Positions 47,728-59,575 of a stretch of 64,000 bases of DNA are shown one piece after another; positions within the stretch are counted from its first letter, which is position 1, and the number at the start of each line of letters is the position of its first letter. Origin of the DNA: Oryzias latipes. Taxonomy: Eukaryota; Chordata; Actinopteri; Beloniformes; Adrianichthyidae. A program made the translations under genes and the position numbers. The stretch lies in assembly GCF_002234675.1 (NCBI RefSeq), contig NC_019862.2, positions 26,160,160 through 26,224,159 on the forward strand, in the 5' to 3' direction. Under the pieces are notes generated by a model. The model made no database searches. It was not told the origin of the DNA and worked only from the letters and a program-made list of their open reading frames with translations.

Positions 47728-50700
47728 TCAGACAACTTGAGGACGGAACTTGGACAGCAGGGCGGGAATGGTGTTTGGATGGTGAGCTTGAATGTAGTAC
47801 AGAGCAGTTCCTCCGGCAACGGTGACCAAACTCAGCTTGAACAGCAGCTGTTTTGCTGAACCTTTATTCACCTCCACCTGTGGATGAAGCATCCAACAAG
47901 ATTATTATTGGAACTGATCTTCTAGTTTATTCCTTAAACCCATAGAAAAAAAAATCTCCTTTAGCACCTTTCTCGTTTTCATTGGCTGGTACATGCGGTC
48001 AAACTGGGTGAAGATTGCTTGGCGAGCTCCATCCCATTTTCCTGGCCCAAACAGTCGATACTGATAAGCAGTGACAGGCCCCCAAAAAACCCTCTTAAAC
48101 AAGGGGAAATCTGTGAAGAAGAGCCAGAGGAGGCTTGGTCTCACTCCGATGTCCTTTGCCAAGTTGTCCATGTACTCAACAAAGTCCACCTGAATTGGTG
48201 TCAGTTTGGACGTGATGTAGCTGCAAGAGAAATTAATTAATATTAAGACACGCTGTTCTCTAAATCACATCCACAACAAGCTCAATTCAGAAATGACTTG
48301 CACAATTTACACTTCCACAACATTAAGTCACGTGTCAGTTTTACACAGACATGAAGTTGCAACAATTCACTGATATTTTATGCACAAATTTTTTTTTAAA
48401 CATGAAAGTAAGATAAAGATATATGGTTCAGATTCAATACTTCTCATACTTTTTTTCAATATTTCTGGTGTCCTTTTCAACAGCCTTGATCATGGCCTGA
48501 TTTGATGGCAGCTTCTTATGTCCTGAAGGGCCAAAAAAGGACAAAAAGCTGAGCAAACAGGCTCACATGAATTATTGGTACAAGTTATAGTTTGCAGTTG
48601 CAATACTTTAGTACTACAGTGATCTTTACTTATATGCAGACTCACCTTTGAAGACACGTGCAACGTAGCGGGCCTGCATTTCAGCCTGTGGCATGATGGC
48701 GCCATCAGAATGAATGAAACCCACAATGGCCAGGGTGGGATGATCCAGGTTTGGAGCAAAGACATGCTTGTATAGACCCACACGGTGGCCAGACTTATAC
48801 AAAGCATTTTTTGGTAAGTAAGGAAAATCATAATTATAACCTGTAGCAAACACAATGGTATCCACCTGAAAGAAAAAAGAAAAAAAACATTATGATTTTT
48901 TTGGACGCTATTAGGAAGGTAAAAGGATGTCATGAAATTAGATGTTTGCTAACATTTTCCACAGAGCTACCATCTTCAAACACCACAGTGGAGCCATGGA
49001 TTGACTTGATGTTTGGTTTGACAATAACTCCTCCAGACAAAATCTTGAAAGGCAGGTCATCATTGATGACTGGAATCTGGCTGAGAAGCCTGTTGACCGA
49101 CAAGAAGATGGAGAAGATGAAGTCACACATGAGTTGAATCTATTATAAGGGGTCTATTATAATAAAAACTAAAGGAAAACTGATTACAGTAAAAAAAACT
49201 AGTGAAACAGTAACTCCAATGCTACCTTCGCACCAGGCTTGGAAACATGCGTTCGGGTAACGGCTTCCAACAAAAAGTCTATATAAACACATTGATATGT
49301 GTGTTTCGGGCCTCCGCACTCAAAATTCATGTGTTCATGCATTACTATGCAAGTTTTTAAATGTAAATGACGCATACTTTTAAAGTGGATTACTACCTTT
49401 TTAAAAGGCCCAAAGCGCTTTACAGTCACAGTCTCATTCATCCACGTACACACACATTCACACACTGATGCCGGATCCGCTAATGAGCACTGCATGGCAC
49501 CAACTTATAACCATCCAGAGCAATGTGGGGTTCAGTGTCTTGCCCAAGGACACTTCAACACATGGATGCGCAGGGAGGGAACCAAACCTGCGGTCTTCTG
49601 ACCAGAGGTCGACCGCACCATCTCTGCACCATGGCTGCCCTTGTTTGTGGGCTCCACGTTCTGAAGGTGAGACCAGTTGAACTTTGACCAGTCAGGTACT
49701 CAGATTTGGTAAACAATTTAGGATCATTAACCCATTATCAACTCAATTTAATTCAATTATACCTTATTAATCCGACAAGGAGAAGTCCTATGACTTCCAG
49801 GACAGAAATGGCTTCCACCATTTAAATTGTATCTATTTGAAGTGATAGTGATTGTGATAAAGTTTATGGCCCAAGAAAGAAAAAAATAATTAAATTGGAG
49901 TTGTTTTCTACCTGTGTTTGGGTTTGAGACCATACATTGCATGGTCATACATAGAGTTGAGTTTTTTCTCCCCAAGCCAGTTGAGCAAACTCATTGGGAG
50001 AAGCTTGAGCATGACATGAACGAAGCGCGTGTTGAACATGTCAACTGGCAGGCCGTTGTCAGACACTTGTCTAATGACCCATGCACCACTGCGAGTGCTC
50101 AGGAACACCTGCAGGGAGCCAGAAAAGGAAGCAGATTTGAAATGATCAAGGTCATTGCGATGGTGTTTACATGTGAAGATGGAGGAGCTAGTGCATCATG
50201 AGAACACAACGTTGCATAGTAATGGAAGGGACTTGAAAGCAGAATCTCAACAATCACTGGGACTTTCCTACCTCTTCTGCAACTCTGCTGGTCTCCACTG
50301 CAATGTCTCCTCCTGAATTACCAATCCCAATGACCACCACTCTCTTCCCATACATGTCCTCCGGCCCCTTGTAATCCCAACTGTGGAAGTAATTGCCTTC
50401 AAATGACTCAATTCCTGCAACACAACATAATATTAACGTTTATTTGACACTAACCAGGCCAAAGGTTTGCGTTGTGTCCTCTAGGTAGGTACCTGGAAAG
50501 TCTTTGAGAGGCAAGTTCGGGTAGTTGAAGTGACCAGAACAGCAAATAATTGCATCAAAGATGTGACTCTCCTCGTTCCCATCTTTAGTCCCCACCACCA
50601 CTTCCCACTGACCGGTGCGAGAGAAGTCTGGTCGCTGGGTAATTTTCTTCACCGAGGTCTGGGATCCAAAACCAGTCAGACTATCCACCCAAAACCATGA

Positions 50701-51414
50701 GTATTCAACTACACACTAGCTGTAGTGTCTAGTTACCTGAAAGCGAATGTGCTGAAGCAGTTTAAAGTGATCTGCATACATCCTGAAGTATTTCAGGATT
50801 TTAGAATGGTGCATGTAGTTGGGATAATCAGCTGGGATAGGGAAGTCACTGTAGCACATCATCTCTTTCCAGATGTTGATCGTTAGGGAGCGATAGATGC
50901 TAGCTCGGTTTGGCTCTGACACGTCCTGTAAAGAAGGTATTTGACATGTTTTTATTGTCATCTGTACTTGTAAAACACTTTTCTACCCACTAATATGCAA
51001 AGCCGTTTTACACTACTTCTAATCTATCAGCTCATTCACATGAACACACACACCAATGGCAGCGGGGGCGCCTGTGCACCTCAACCCACCAGAGAAAACT
51101 AATGTGTCCTCCATTATCAGCAAAATGCCACAAGGACATATTAAAAACACAAAAAACACAATTTTCATCAGAGTGGGTCTTTAATCCACTGCCATTCAAT
51201 AATGATCACAAACTGAATAAAACATTTTACATGTCAGGTAGAAAAACAGACTTATTAGACATTTTCAAGAGTAAAAGCTTGCCTTGAACTTCCATAGTCC
51301 ACCCATGTCGTCACTGCTTTCAAAGCAGGTTGGTTCCAAGCCCTCATCCAGACAAGCCTTTAGGCTGGTCAGACCTGAAGGGCCAGCGCCAATCACTGCC
51401 ACCGTGCGCACCAT
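47728..51414 (-). CDS. fmo5-like: Flavin-containing monooxygenase (FMO5-like), gene D
   Basis: Coding exons (minus strand): 51414-51283, 50925-50737, 50658-50493, 50414-50272, 50108-49912, 49089-48954, 48865-48646, 48522-48450, 48220-47968, 47877-47728. They total 1,659 nt, 552 residues. FAD motif GAGPSG is at 9-14, [11 protein letters not shown] at 167-177, NADPH motif GIGNSG at 192-197 and FATGY at 327-331. The 150-nt last exon holds the hydrophobic tail ([19 protein letters not shown]). Intron 51,282-50,926 has a GC donor (AAG|GCAAGC). The last family exon is split after 253 nt by a 90-bp intron. The split of the 356-nt exon is at the same place as in gene B. A TTTTTTCAG acceptor sits 7 nt before the ATG, which implies a non-coding exon 1, predicted at 52,901-52,935. 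FMO chemistry is as for gene A. Confidence 0.93.
49386..49640 (-). mobile_element. tRNA-derived SINE in gene D intron
   Basis: Contains GGGGTTCAGTGTCTTGCCCA and AAGGACACTTC, and a tRNA-like B-box region on the minus strand (GCAGGTTTGGTTCCC), with the ACACATTCACACA run at its 3' side. The same family occurs inverted at 57,060-57,320. Confidence 0.65.
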
Positions 51415-51425
51415 GGTGCAGCTGA

Positions 51426-52900
51426 AAAAAGAATTAGAAATTAACTACTACCTTTCATGCTTTTGCTGAAAAAGCATGGTTTTCTGACTGTGACTCTTTC
51501 TAGCCTTAAAATTCAATATGCAGCATAATCAATGCACATACTTTTAAACTTTAGTGCAAATAAAAAACTTCATTTTGACCAATTTGTATAGAACCTCATG
51601 CAATTTTTGTGTCCAAATTAAATATTAGGCCTGACCTATAAATGTAAAGGAATAATAGTATTACTATCAATAGTAGTAGGAGTACTATATTGAATTTTGT
51701 TCAAAGAAAAATATTGTATCTCTTTTTCCTTGAGTCAGATTAAAGGGCTGAGCAAAAACTGCTCTGGAACCTTTATCTAAGCAGACAAGACTTTCATTGT
51801 CCAACCTTTTTCTAAGCATTATTGTTGGTCTGTCAACATAAGTACAAAGCTGCATTGATTCCTACTGGACTCATTTACAATGAATCAATTTGGACCCTTT
51901 GAAAAGTGTTGCTTAAGTATTACATAGGAAGAAAGAAGAGTACTATGTGGACATTTTTAAAATGTTAATTTTAGTCTGTCATATCTATGGATGCATTAAA
52001 AACAGACACTGTACTTCCAGCATTCCTGCACTGACCTATAGTGGGTTCATGGTATGGTTTATTCTACAGTAAAGCAAGATAACGCTTTAGGTTTCAGCTG
52101 TGGAGTTTTTGCCCTGCTTTGCAGCTTCTGTCACAAAACAGTTCCCCGAACTTGCAAAAAGGTGAAAGGTAACTTTGCAGTGATCTCTGTTAAACTTTGG
52201 AATGACCTTATGGATGCAGTTTACACAGTCAAATCTTTGGACCTATCCAGATATGAGAGAAAACTTCTGTTATACCTTTCAAATGTTTTGTCAGTTATAG
52301 TTTTAAGATGTTTACCTCAGTTTGATTTTTGGTTTTTCTTTAAGTGATGGATTTAAAACCCATATAGATTAAAATAAAGTCGAAATCAAGATATGTATAA
52401 CTCAAACACTTATTCTCTATTTGTTTTTATCTTCCCTGAGATAACTAATGTTTACTTTTAACAGAATTATTTACTCTATTGTAATACCTATGTACACATA
52501 AATAATTGGTTATAGAAGTTTCTCTTTTCCTCACTGTTTCCTAGTCTCACATCCTTTTATTAAATCTTTTGATTATTATGAACTTGCAGAAAAAAACAAT
52601 TAAAAAAAAACGCCTGGCACAATCTTACTTTGCGATTTGTAAGAAAAAAATGCAAGGAAGTTGAGAATTAAGGTCCCTTTCTTGAACATTTATGTGTGAA
52701 ACATTGCAAAGTATGAATATAAGAAAAAAAAGCTCACAGTTGGATAATAAATCAGGACAAATGTCATTGGAATGTTTGAAAAACACTTTAAACATTGAAC
52801 AAAAAAAAGTTTTACCATCAAAAAATACTGTGAGCTCATTGTGATACAAAGTCATTTGTCCAGAACAGTTTGACAGCAGAAATGATCTATTCTTTCCTAC
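51426..52900 (-). other. Predicted first intron of gene D
   Basis: This AT-rich stretch between the predicted non-coding exon 1 and the ATG exon contains only a weak LINE-like relic at 52,050-52,330. Confidence 0.45.
52050..52335 (+). mobile_element. Possible LINE C-terminal relic
   Basis: The plus-strand frame includes KVKGNFAVISVKLWNDL and SRYERKLLLYL, which resemble the usual LINE ORF2 end (a KLWN(D/S)LP-type block followed by FK..LK.YL). It is short and diverged. Confidence 0.4.
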
Positions 52901-52935
52901 CTTGTGTGCTGGATGGCGTTTGTCTGGAGAAAAGG
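52901..52935 (-). ncRNA. Predicted non-coding exon 1 (5' UTR) of gene D
   Basis: On the minus strand, about 25-30 nt after a TATA box, the sequence runs to CACACAAG followed by the donor GTAGGAAAG at 52,900. With the acceptor 7 nt before the gene D ATG this makes a plausible untranslated first exon, as FMO genes usually have. The start site is estimated. Confidence 0.5.
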
Positions 52936-52957
52936 ACGACACTCATCAGAGTCCTGA

Positions 52958-52965
52958 CTTTTATA
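52958..52965 (-). promoter_or_regulatory. TATA box of gene D
   Basis: TATAAAAG on the minus strand, about 57 nt upstream of a good splice donor and 1.5 kb upstream of the gene D ATG. It is the only well-placed TATA box seen for the four FMO genes. Confidence 0.55.
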
Positions 52966-52969
52966 CTGA

Positions 52970-55120
52970 GACAGGAACCCATGCAGGCGGGCTTTTCTTC
53001 CTCAGGCTGTAAACTGTTCTGCCTCCAAAACAGACAATGTGATCTGTACATTAGAATCTATATTACACCTCAGCATTATTCCACGCAGTTATTTTCCACT
53101 TTAAAGTGAATAGTTAATCTATTATAGCATCTTTAATTCAGCACAGTGGGGGTAGGCTTTCTTTGCCTGCATAGCTGTTCTTGTAAACTCTTTGAACCCT
53201 TCTGCATGAATGCCGTGGAGCTGATTGAACTGTTTGGTTTTCCAAGTAGACATTTTTTAAGGTGGTTAAGGAATGCATGATTTTGTGGTTTTACGTTAAA
53301 AAAATACATAAAATCTTGTAGTAAAAAAAATCCTCTTGTGTTATGCATCGTTTGAACTTTAACTTTTAATAGGCTTTATTTAAAAAACTATATTTTATAA
53401 AATGTAGTTTTGTCTTGTGTTTTCTTCAATGCTGTGATAGGGGGTTTATTGCAATTGGTGCATTAGTTACAAAAGAATGTGGCCCAACTCTGCTCAGTAC
53501 AGTGTAGCAGTGTTTACTCAAGGCTTGAGCTGTAACTTTAGCAGGAGTTTCATTTGTGTGCTCAGACAGGACAGACCAGATGGCTGAACTCCTAGTTGTG
53601 ACATGTCATTTATTACGACTATGTGCTATAAAGGCTTCTGCTGTGTTTATGCAATACGCTGAGATGCTGCAAGTTTATAGATTATTCTAGTCCTTCCAGT
53701 TGGGGAAACTTTGAATTAATCTACCTCTTCTGTTTACAAGAGTTTGTATAGCTACTGTGGCTTATAGATTTTATCATCCTGCTGAGTGTTTACCTCAAAG
53801 CACAATGAAGAATTAGCTCAGTCTGATATGTGTGAGGAGTGAGAAATGCAGTCCTTCAACCATCAGTGTCTTGGTCCCTGACAGCACTACAGCAAATAAA
53901 AAGGGGGTAACATTAAGATCTTGACTACATCATTGACTACATCTTTGTTGCTGATTTAATAATGCACTTTAACTTTTGAAATGTCTTCTTCAGGCTGTGT
54001 TTTCCTTGCTCTAATGTCAATATATTGCATTGTGATTCATCTTAAATGCTCTCATTAGGATGAAGATGAAATTTCTTTGGGGCTACACATAGGTGATGGA
54101 TTTTCTTTTATCTTTCTTTTTTCAGTTTCTAGAGGGATAAGGTTGAACAGTTTGAGATCTGCCCTATTACCCTCCACTGAAAGGTATAAAGTGCACAAAC
54201 CACCTCACTTGTCCTCTTTTAGGGCTCATCTGTCCATCAAGTCCTTATCAGTGAGCCCAGACACCCAGAGAGTTAGGGCTGATTTTACACTACAAACAAG
54301 AGTGGAGTTTGTTATCAAAGCTGTGGGAGGAGTACTGTAAGAAACAGAGATATCGAGATGGAAGAAGGAGCTAGCAAGCGAAGGAGGTGTAAAATAATGT
54401 CATAAGGAAAAATGCATCAAGGTCAGAAAGGTATTACACGAAGAGCAGGTCAGACTTTGGTCAGCCTGATGGAAATTTCCACTGGTGTCGCTGGCATTCA
54501 GACCAAGGCTGATTTTTTGCAGTGCACAAACAGACAAGAGACAAGCAGCCTTTTGTTTAATGTCTTTTTAAAAAGAAAGTGCAGGTGTTTGATGAATATA
54601 ATCAGTCAATATATATGCATTTTGATTTTGGATGTAAAAAATGTTCTGCTTGGAGGAATCCTAGATGGCAAATGTTTGCAAAACACTTTTTTAAAAATGT
54701 GTTCAAAGAAATACAGAGATTAAAAATATATTTTAGTGCAGAGTAAAAGCTTTTTCCATTATATTCTGCTATGGCCACTGTTTTCTCTAAACAAAAACTG
54801 ACATTTTTAGAAAGCACATTGGTCAACCAGAAGTTGAAAAGTCTGAAAATTTCACGTGGTACAACCACAATATGTCATGCTTGACCTGTTTTCTGGGTTA
54901 GAGGTCCTTTGAATTTTATGAATCAATATGCACGGAACAGTGTGTACGGACTTAAACACGATGGTGTGAATTTTGTTGCAGGTTTCCTGTGTTTATAAAA
55001 GAAAAAAACAAAGTGTGCCTATCTTATTTCCTTTTCATTTTAATTGCAGTAATTCAGCATTTATGGTTTTACCTCACAAGTTAAACTACAAGATTAACTA
55101 GATTTTATATACACTTGCAA
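52970..55120. other. Intergenic DNA upstream of gene D
   Basis: No recognisable gene. Short frames at 54,077-54,340 and 54,412-54,723 have no motif I recognise. Confidence 0.4.
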
Positions 55121-55263
55121 ATCGCCTGTAAGTTTGCTTTCAAAATTAAACCTATTATCCGCTGTACTTGCTATGTTTTCACTGAGGTGTAAACAGTACG
55201 TAATTTCTGCTGACACAAGGTCCCAAACTTGTGGTAGAGCGACATATCGTTCATATAACACTA

Positions 55264-55365
55264 TGGATGACGAGAGGCTGATCACAGAGTTCCAGAACCG
55301 CCCCATCCTTTATGATACTGCACATCCTTTTTATAAGGATAACAACAAAAAAGGACAGAGGCTGG
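55264..55365 (+). pseudogene. MADF/Myb-like domain fragment, probably from a Harbinger element
   Basis: The frame beginning MDDERLITEFQNRPILYDT (plus strand, ATG at 55,264) matches the start of a MADF DNA-binding domain. Such a protein is encoded beside the transposase in PIF/Harbinger elements. The domain breaks off after about 33 residues. A truncated host MADF gene cannot be excluded. Confidence 0.5.
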
Positions 55366-55559
55366 GCTGCAGCAGGACTGCAGCCATCCGTAGCTATTAT
55401 GTGAGTGATCTACCGTAGCTAGACCACTTCGGTGGCTGCTCTGGAGCTGGACTGGATGCAGTGTGAGCCCAGGGTAAGACTGAAGGAGCCACACGTATTG
55501 AACACCAATTGAAAATTGAGGCGACATAATCCTCTCAGCGCTGATGTTTCACTTTGACT

Positions 55560-56870
55560 GTTAATGTTACAGCAATTAGATTTTGTAAGTGTTACGAAAT
55601 TGGCACTACTTCCTGTCCCAGTCGCAGGACTTCCTGTTTTAACCTTCTCAACATGTTTAGTTCTACACACAATTAATATTTTTGCCTTCACTCATGTGTT
55701 AGCTGTCATGTTTAGACTACTATTTCTGTCTGTTACATTGCCAGATTGCCCTGTATTGACTCCCCAGCTGGGATTTCTTCTGCCTGATCTGATATCAAAT
55801 TTTGATTTGACTAATGCTTCTATTTCATGTGTGCCTGTTAAGAGTTCTGGATTATTTTTTCAGGATCTTTCTAAAGGACCCCAGTTATACCCAGACCTCA
55901 TACCTAGAACATCCCACCTCAAGGACAAATTTTTTTTTTTTTACTTTGCTGCTGAACAGGGAACTAGAAACACATATATCATTTGATGCCATATCAGTAG
56001 ATGCGGGAGTGGTTTGACCATTCTATACTCCTGCAGGAGCTAGATTTTTCCTTGGTGGAGAAAAAGGTTGGAGGTCTGTGGCTCTGCATTGATCAAGGAG
56101 TTCTGAGCCAAAATACAGTTAAATATCTTTTGTTTTATTCCCAGGGTGCCAGTATCTTCACCCAACTAGACTGTTGCAATGCATAGCACCTGATCCGAAT
56201 CAAATAGGGTGGAAAACAGCTTCAAACACCTTCTAGCCACTACGAATACCTGGTGATGCAATTTGGACTTACCAACATCCTTGCCCTTTTCCAGCACTTG
56301 GTCAATGATGTTCTAGGAGACACGTAGAAAGTGGTTGTTTTTCTGGATAATTTTCTCCTATTCCCGTTCTGAGATTGAGCATGCCAACACACTCCCCAGG
56401 TGCTTCAGGGGCTTTGGCAGAACCAGTTATTCAGAAACGCAGAAAAATGTGATTTACACTCTACATTGATCTAATTTCCAATTCATAATCATAATCAATT
56501 CTATCGCATCAGTTTTTCCTCACCTCAAAACATTAAAAAAATAATTTTAATGAAACACCAAGGCGGAGCATGCCATCCATATGCTTAAGGAGACTTTATC
56601 CTCTGAGCCCATGCTGACACTTCAAAACCCTAGTAAGAAATTTGTGCTCTAGGTATACAGTGACACTGGGGTCGGAAGCATCCTGTATCAGTGCTCTGAG
56701 GATCAAAAGGTACATCCATGGGCATTATCTTCCTTGCACTTAAGCTCCAATAAAGAAACTGCTGTGCTGGAGACTGCAAGCTAATTGCTATGAAACTGAT
56801 TTGAAGGAATGGAGACATTTGCTGGAAGGGGCAGAGCAACACTTTCTGGACTTTCTAGATTAAAAGAACC
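55560..56870 (+). pseudogene. Degenerate Ty3/gypsy pol remnant
   Basis: Pieces of RT and RNase H are spread over three frames. From about 55,960 there is the N-terminal RT region, then PAGARFFL-like and TQLDCCNA segments (to about 56,190) and an FGLT-like block near 56,260. A VVFLD-like catalytic region is at about 56,330. An RNase H-like segment with LSSLHLSSNKETAVLE follows at 56,700-56,800. Many stops and frameshifts are present and no LTRs were identified. It belongs to a different and much older family than the element at 6.4-12.8 kb. Confidence 0.65.
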
Positions 56871-57059
56871 TCCAATATTGTCACCTAAGAGGTTATACCC
56901 AAGTCAAGCCTGCTGGGCCTTGGTCTGTAACCATTTTAATTTCATCTTATCCTGTTAACACAAGTCAGTGGGACAGTTAAAAGACAGTTTGATGGTGATC
57001 CAGAAGGTGAGGAATCTGGATTCCTACTGCCCTTTGGAGTTCAGCTGGGAGCTGTACTC

Positions 57060-57320
57060 GTTAATATTGAAAAGAACGTGGTGCAGTCAACCTCCGAGTG
57101 GAAGATTGGAGGACTGGTTCCCGCCTTGCCCACCCATTCATTGTACTGTTCTTGGGCAAGACACTCAACCCCACATTGCTCCTGGTGGTTGTACATTGGC
57201 TCCAATGTTTGGCAGTGGAGCCGCCATCAGTGTGTGACTGTGTGTGTGCATCGGTGAATGGGTCTGAGACTGTACAGTGCTTTGAGCCTTCTAAGAAGGT
57301 GGTTTTATAATCGGGCACCA
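57060..57320 (+). mobile_element. tRNA-derived SINE
   Basis: Same family as 49,386-49,640, opposite orientation: a tRNA-like head (GACTGGTTCCCGCC), TCTTGGGCAAGACACTCAACCC, and a 3' part with ACTGTACAGTGCTTTGAG. Confidence 0.65.
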
Positions 57321-57957
57321 CTCTTTTTCCAATTAGAGGGGTAAATTAGCTTTTAATGTATCCACAATCTTACTTAAAATGCATTTACTAGTGTAGCAGA
57401 ATCTTCAGAAAAAAAATCTTTGGAAAAATAATTCTAGAATAAATACAGAAACAGTGACGTCTTTAGAGTTCTCAAAATTATATTTCCCAATTTAAGCATC
57501 TGAAGTTGACTTCCATTCGAACCTACTATAGCATCCAGCAAACCTGAATGTTCAGAGTTCACAGCGTTTGACTAGATTCAGGCGGAGAAAGGTTGGACAA
57601 AAAAGTGAGAATGGTAGGTGGCCTGTGTGTTTGGACGTAGTTAACTGCTTACAATCAAGTTCAGCTTCACCAGATGGCCAACAATTATGGGCTACTGGCC
57701 CACCATCTGGAGGACAAAAGCAGAGGCACTGAAAGTTTAAATTTCTGTGTAATACAGGAGGAAGGCTTCAAAGAAAATGTTTGACGTAAAGAATTTGAAG
57801 AGAATATGTTTATGGTAGAAGAGCAATACTTACTGGACCTGTAAGGCTTCTTCACAGAACTAAGATCATGGTTTTACTACAGTCAAAAAGGCTAAGGTTT
57901 ATTAGGCAATACATTATCATAGTCGGACAATAGTTGCCTTATCATAAAGAAATGACT

Positions 57958-58092
57958 TGCCTTGAACCTCCGCAGTTCGTCAGTTCACTCAGTTCACTCA
58001 GTGCAAATTGGCACCAAGCCCTAGTCAGATAGACTTTACCTGAAGAGCCAGCCCCCATCACTGCTACTGTTCGCACAATAACAGAGCTGAAA
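57958..58092 (-). pseudogene. FMO pseudogene, first coding exon relic
   Basis: Aligns along its whole length with exon 2 of gene D (51,283-51,430), including the acceptor side (CTTTCAGCTCTG) and the GC donor (TTCAAG|GCAAGT). The start codon has become ATT, about 20 nt are deleted in the middle and the frame is lost. The shared GC donor ties it to gene D. No further exons were found between 52 and 58 kb, so the rest was deleted or never copied. Confidence 0.8.
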
Positions 58093-58184
58093 GAAGATTC
58101 ATTGTACACTACAGATCTACCTGCATGATATTCATTCTATGTGGCTGCTTCTCACTTCACTGATGAAAAGTTTTTTTTTTAGAG

Positions 58185-58269
58185 TAACCCTAGTGCTGTT
58201 CAATGCACTATCTTGTGGGGTCTAGATGACCTCACTCCCAATGTCAAAGTGCCTAGGATAGCACAAGGG
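58185..58269 (-). mobile_element. piggyBac-like MITE fragment, copy 4
   Basis: Right-hand end CCTAGGATAGCACAAGGG preceded by the family body phrase CCAATGTCAAAGTG. The left part is deleted. The flank is CTAA. Confidence 0.7.
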
Positions 58270-58849
58270 CTAACCTGAAGGTCTATTGTGTAGACATTGA
58301 ACTCCTTGTAACTTAGAAATTATTTCTTTGCCCCACAACAAGCTTGTGGTTCCACTCAGATCATAATCAGTTTTAAGTCAGGTTCTCTGATAAAGTTCAT
58401 GATCAAATGGCTTCAAAGACTTTTTAACTAATAGAACTTAAACTTTGCACAATCTGCCTTGACAACTAACAACATATTATGAAATTACTTTTGCTGTGTA
58501 AGTATTTAATAGTTCAGCCATTGCATGCAAGTTATCCCAAGTTATCATTTCACAATCTTGGGTTCTGTCATAAAAGGTTTTCAGTTCTTGGAAATACATG
58601 AAGGTGCAAAGGTTCCTGAATAGAATTTTTAAAAAATGGCAAAACAGTTGAGACTATATTTAAAAAAACTGGATTACATAATTTTCTTTGCTAAAAATGG
58701 AAAATTTTCATAGGCAATTCTGCAAATTACTAACAATAAGAAAAAAAAGTAATGACTTTGAAAAACTGGGTTTGAGTATCTGGATTTGCTTTAAACTGCT
58801 TCTCCTCTTATCTGACTGATATATTGTTTTCTGTTTTATTTTCCAAGTT

Positions 58850-59575
58850 CAAGTCCTAAATTTAAGACCTCCATCCCTCATTTCTGGTGTGCCACAAGGC
58901 TCTGTTTTGGAACCTTTAATGTTAATTTTATATTTGCTACCTTTGCAGCATATTTTAAGTTATTTTAATGATATTTCCTATCAGTGTTATGCTGATGATA
59001 TTCAGCTTCCAATTTTGTTCTGAGATGGAGACAGTTTTATAACTTCTCGTCTTGGTTATTGCAACTCCATCTTCACATGTTTGGGCAAACAATCTCTAAA
59101 ACAGCTCCACGTTGTCCAGAATATTGCTGCAATGCTTTTAACCAAATCCTCAGAGTTTTCACACCTCACCCCGTTATTAATCCAGCTGCCCCGGCTCCCT
59201 GTTTCCGAGTGCATTTTAAAAATCCTGGTTTTAACATACAGAGCTCTGAGTAACAAAGCACCGGTCCATATAAAAGACCTTGTGCAGCCGTGCACTCCAG
59301 CAGGTTCCTGAGATCATGTGACCAGGGTCTGCTGGTTGTTAAGAGAACCCGGTTAAAAACTAAAGGTGACAGAGCCTTTGCAGCATTGGCTTCATCCCTC
59401 TGGAACTCCTTCCTCTTAGCCTCAGACCTGTGGACTCTGTGATTTCTTTCAGAAGCAGCTAAAAACGTATATAAAATTTATTTTTCTTTATTCTCTTTTT
59501 ATATTCTCTATTTTACTGTGAAGCACTTTGGGAATTGTATCTTGAAATGTGCTATATAAATAAGTTTAGTATTGT
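58850..59575 (+). mobile_element. L2-type LINE 3' fragment
   Basis: The plus strand encodes GVPQGSV-like and CYADDIQL segments (58,880-59,015). After a deletion come SRLGYCNS (near 59,045), LHVVQNIAAMLL, YRALSNKAPVHIKDLVQP and the C-terminal LWNS region. It ends with the 3' phrase AAATGTGCTATATAAATAAG. Several frameshifts, dead copy, opposite in orientation to the two other L2 copies. Confidence 0.8.
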
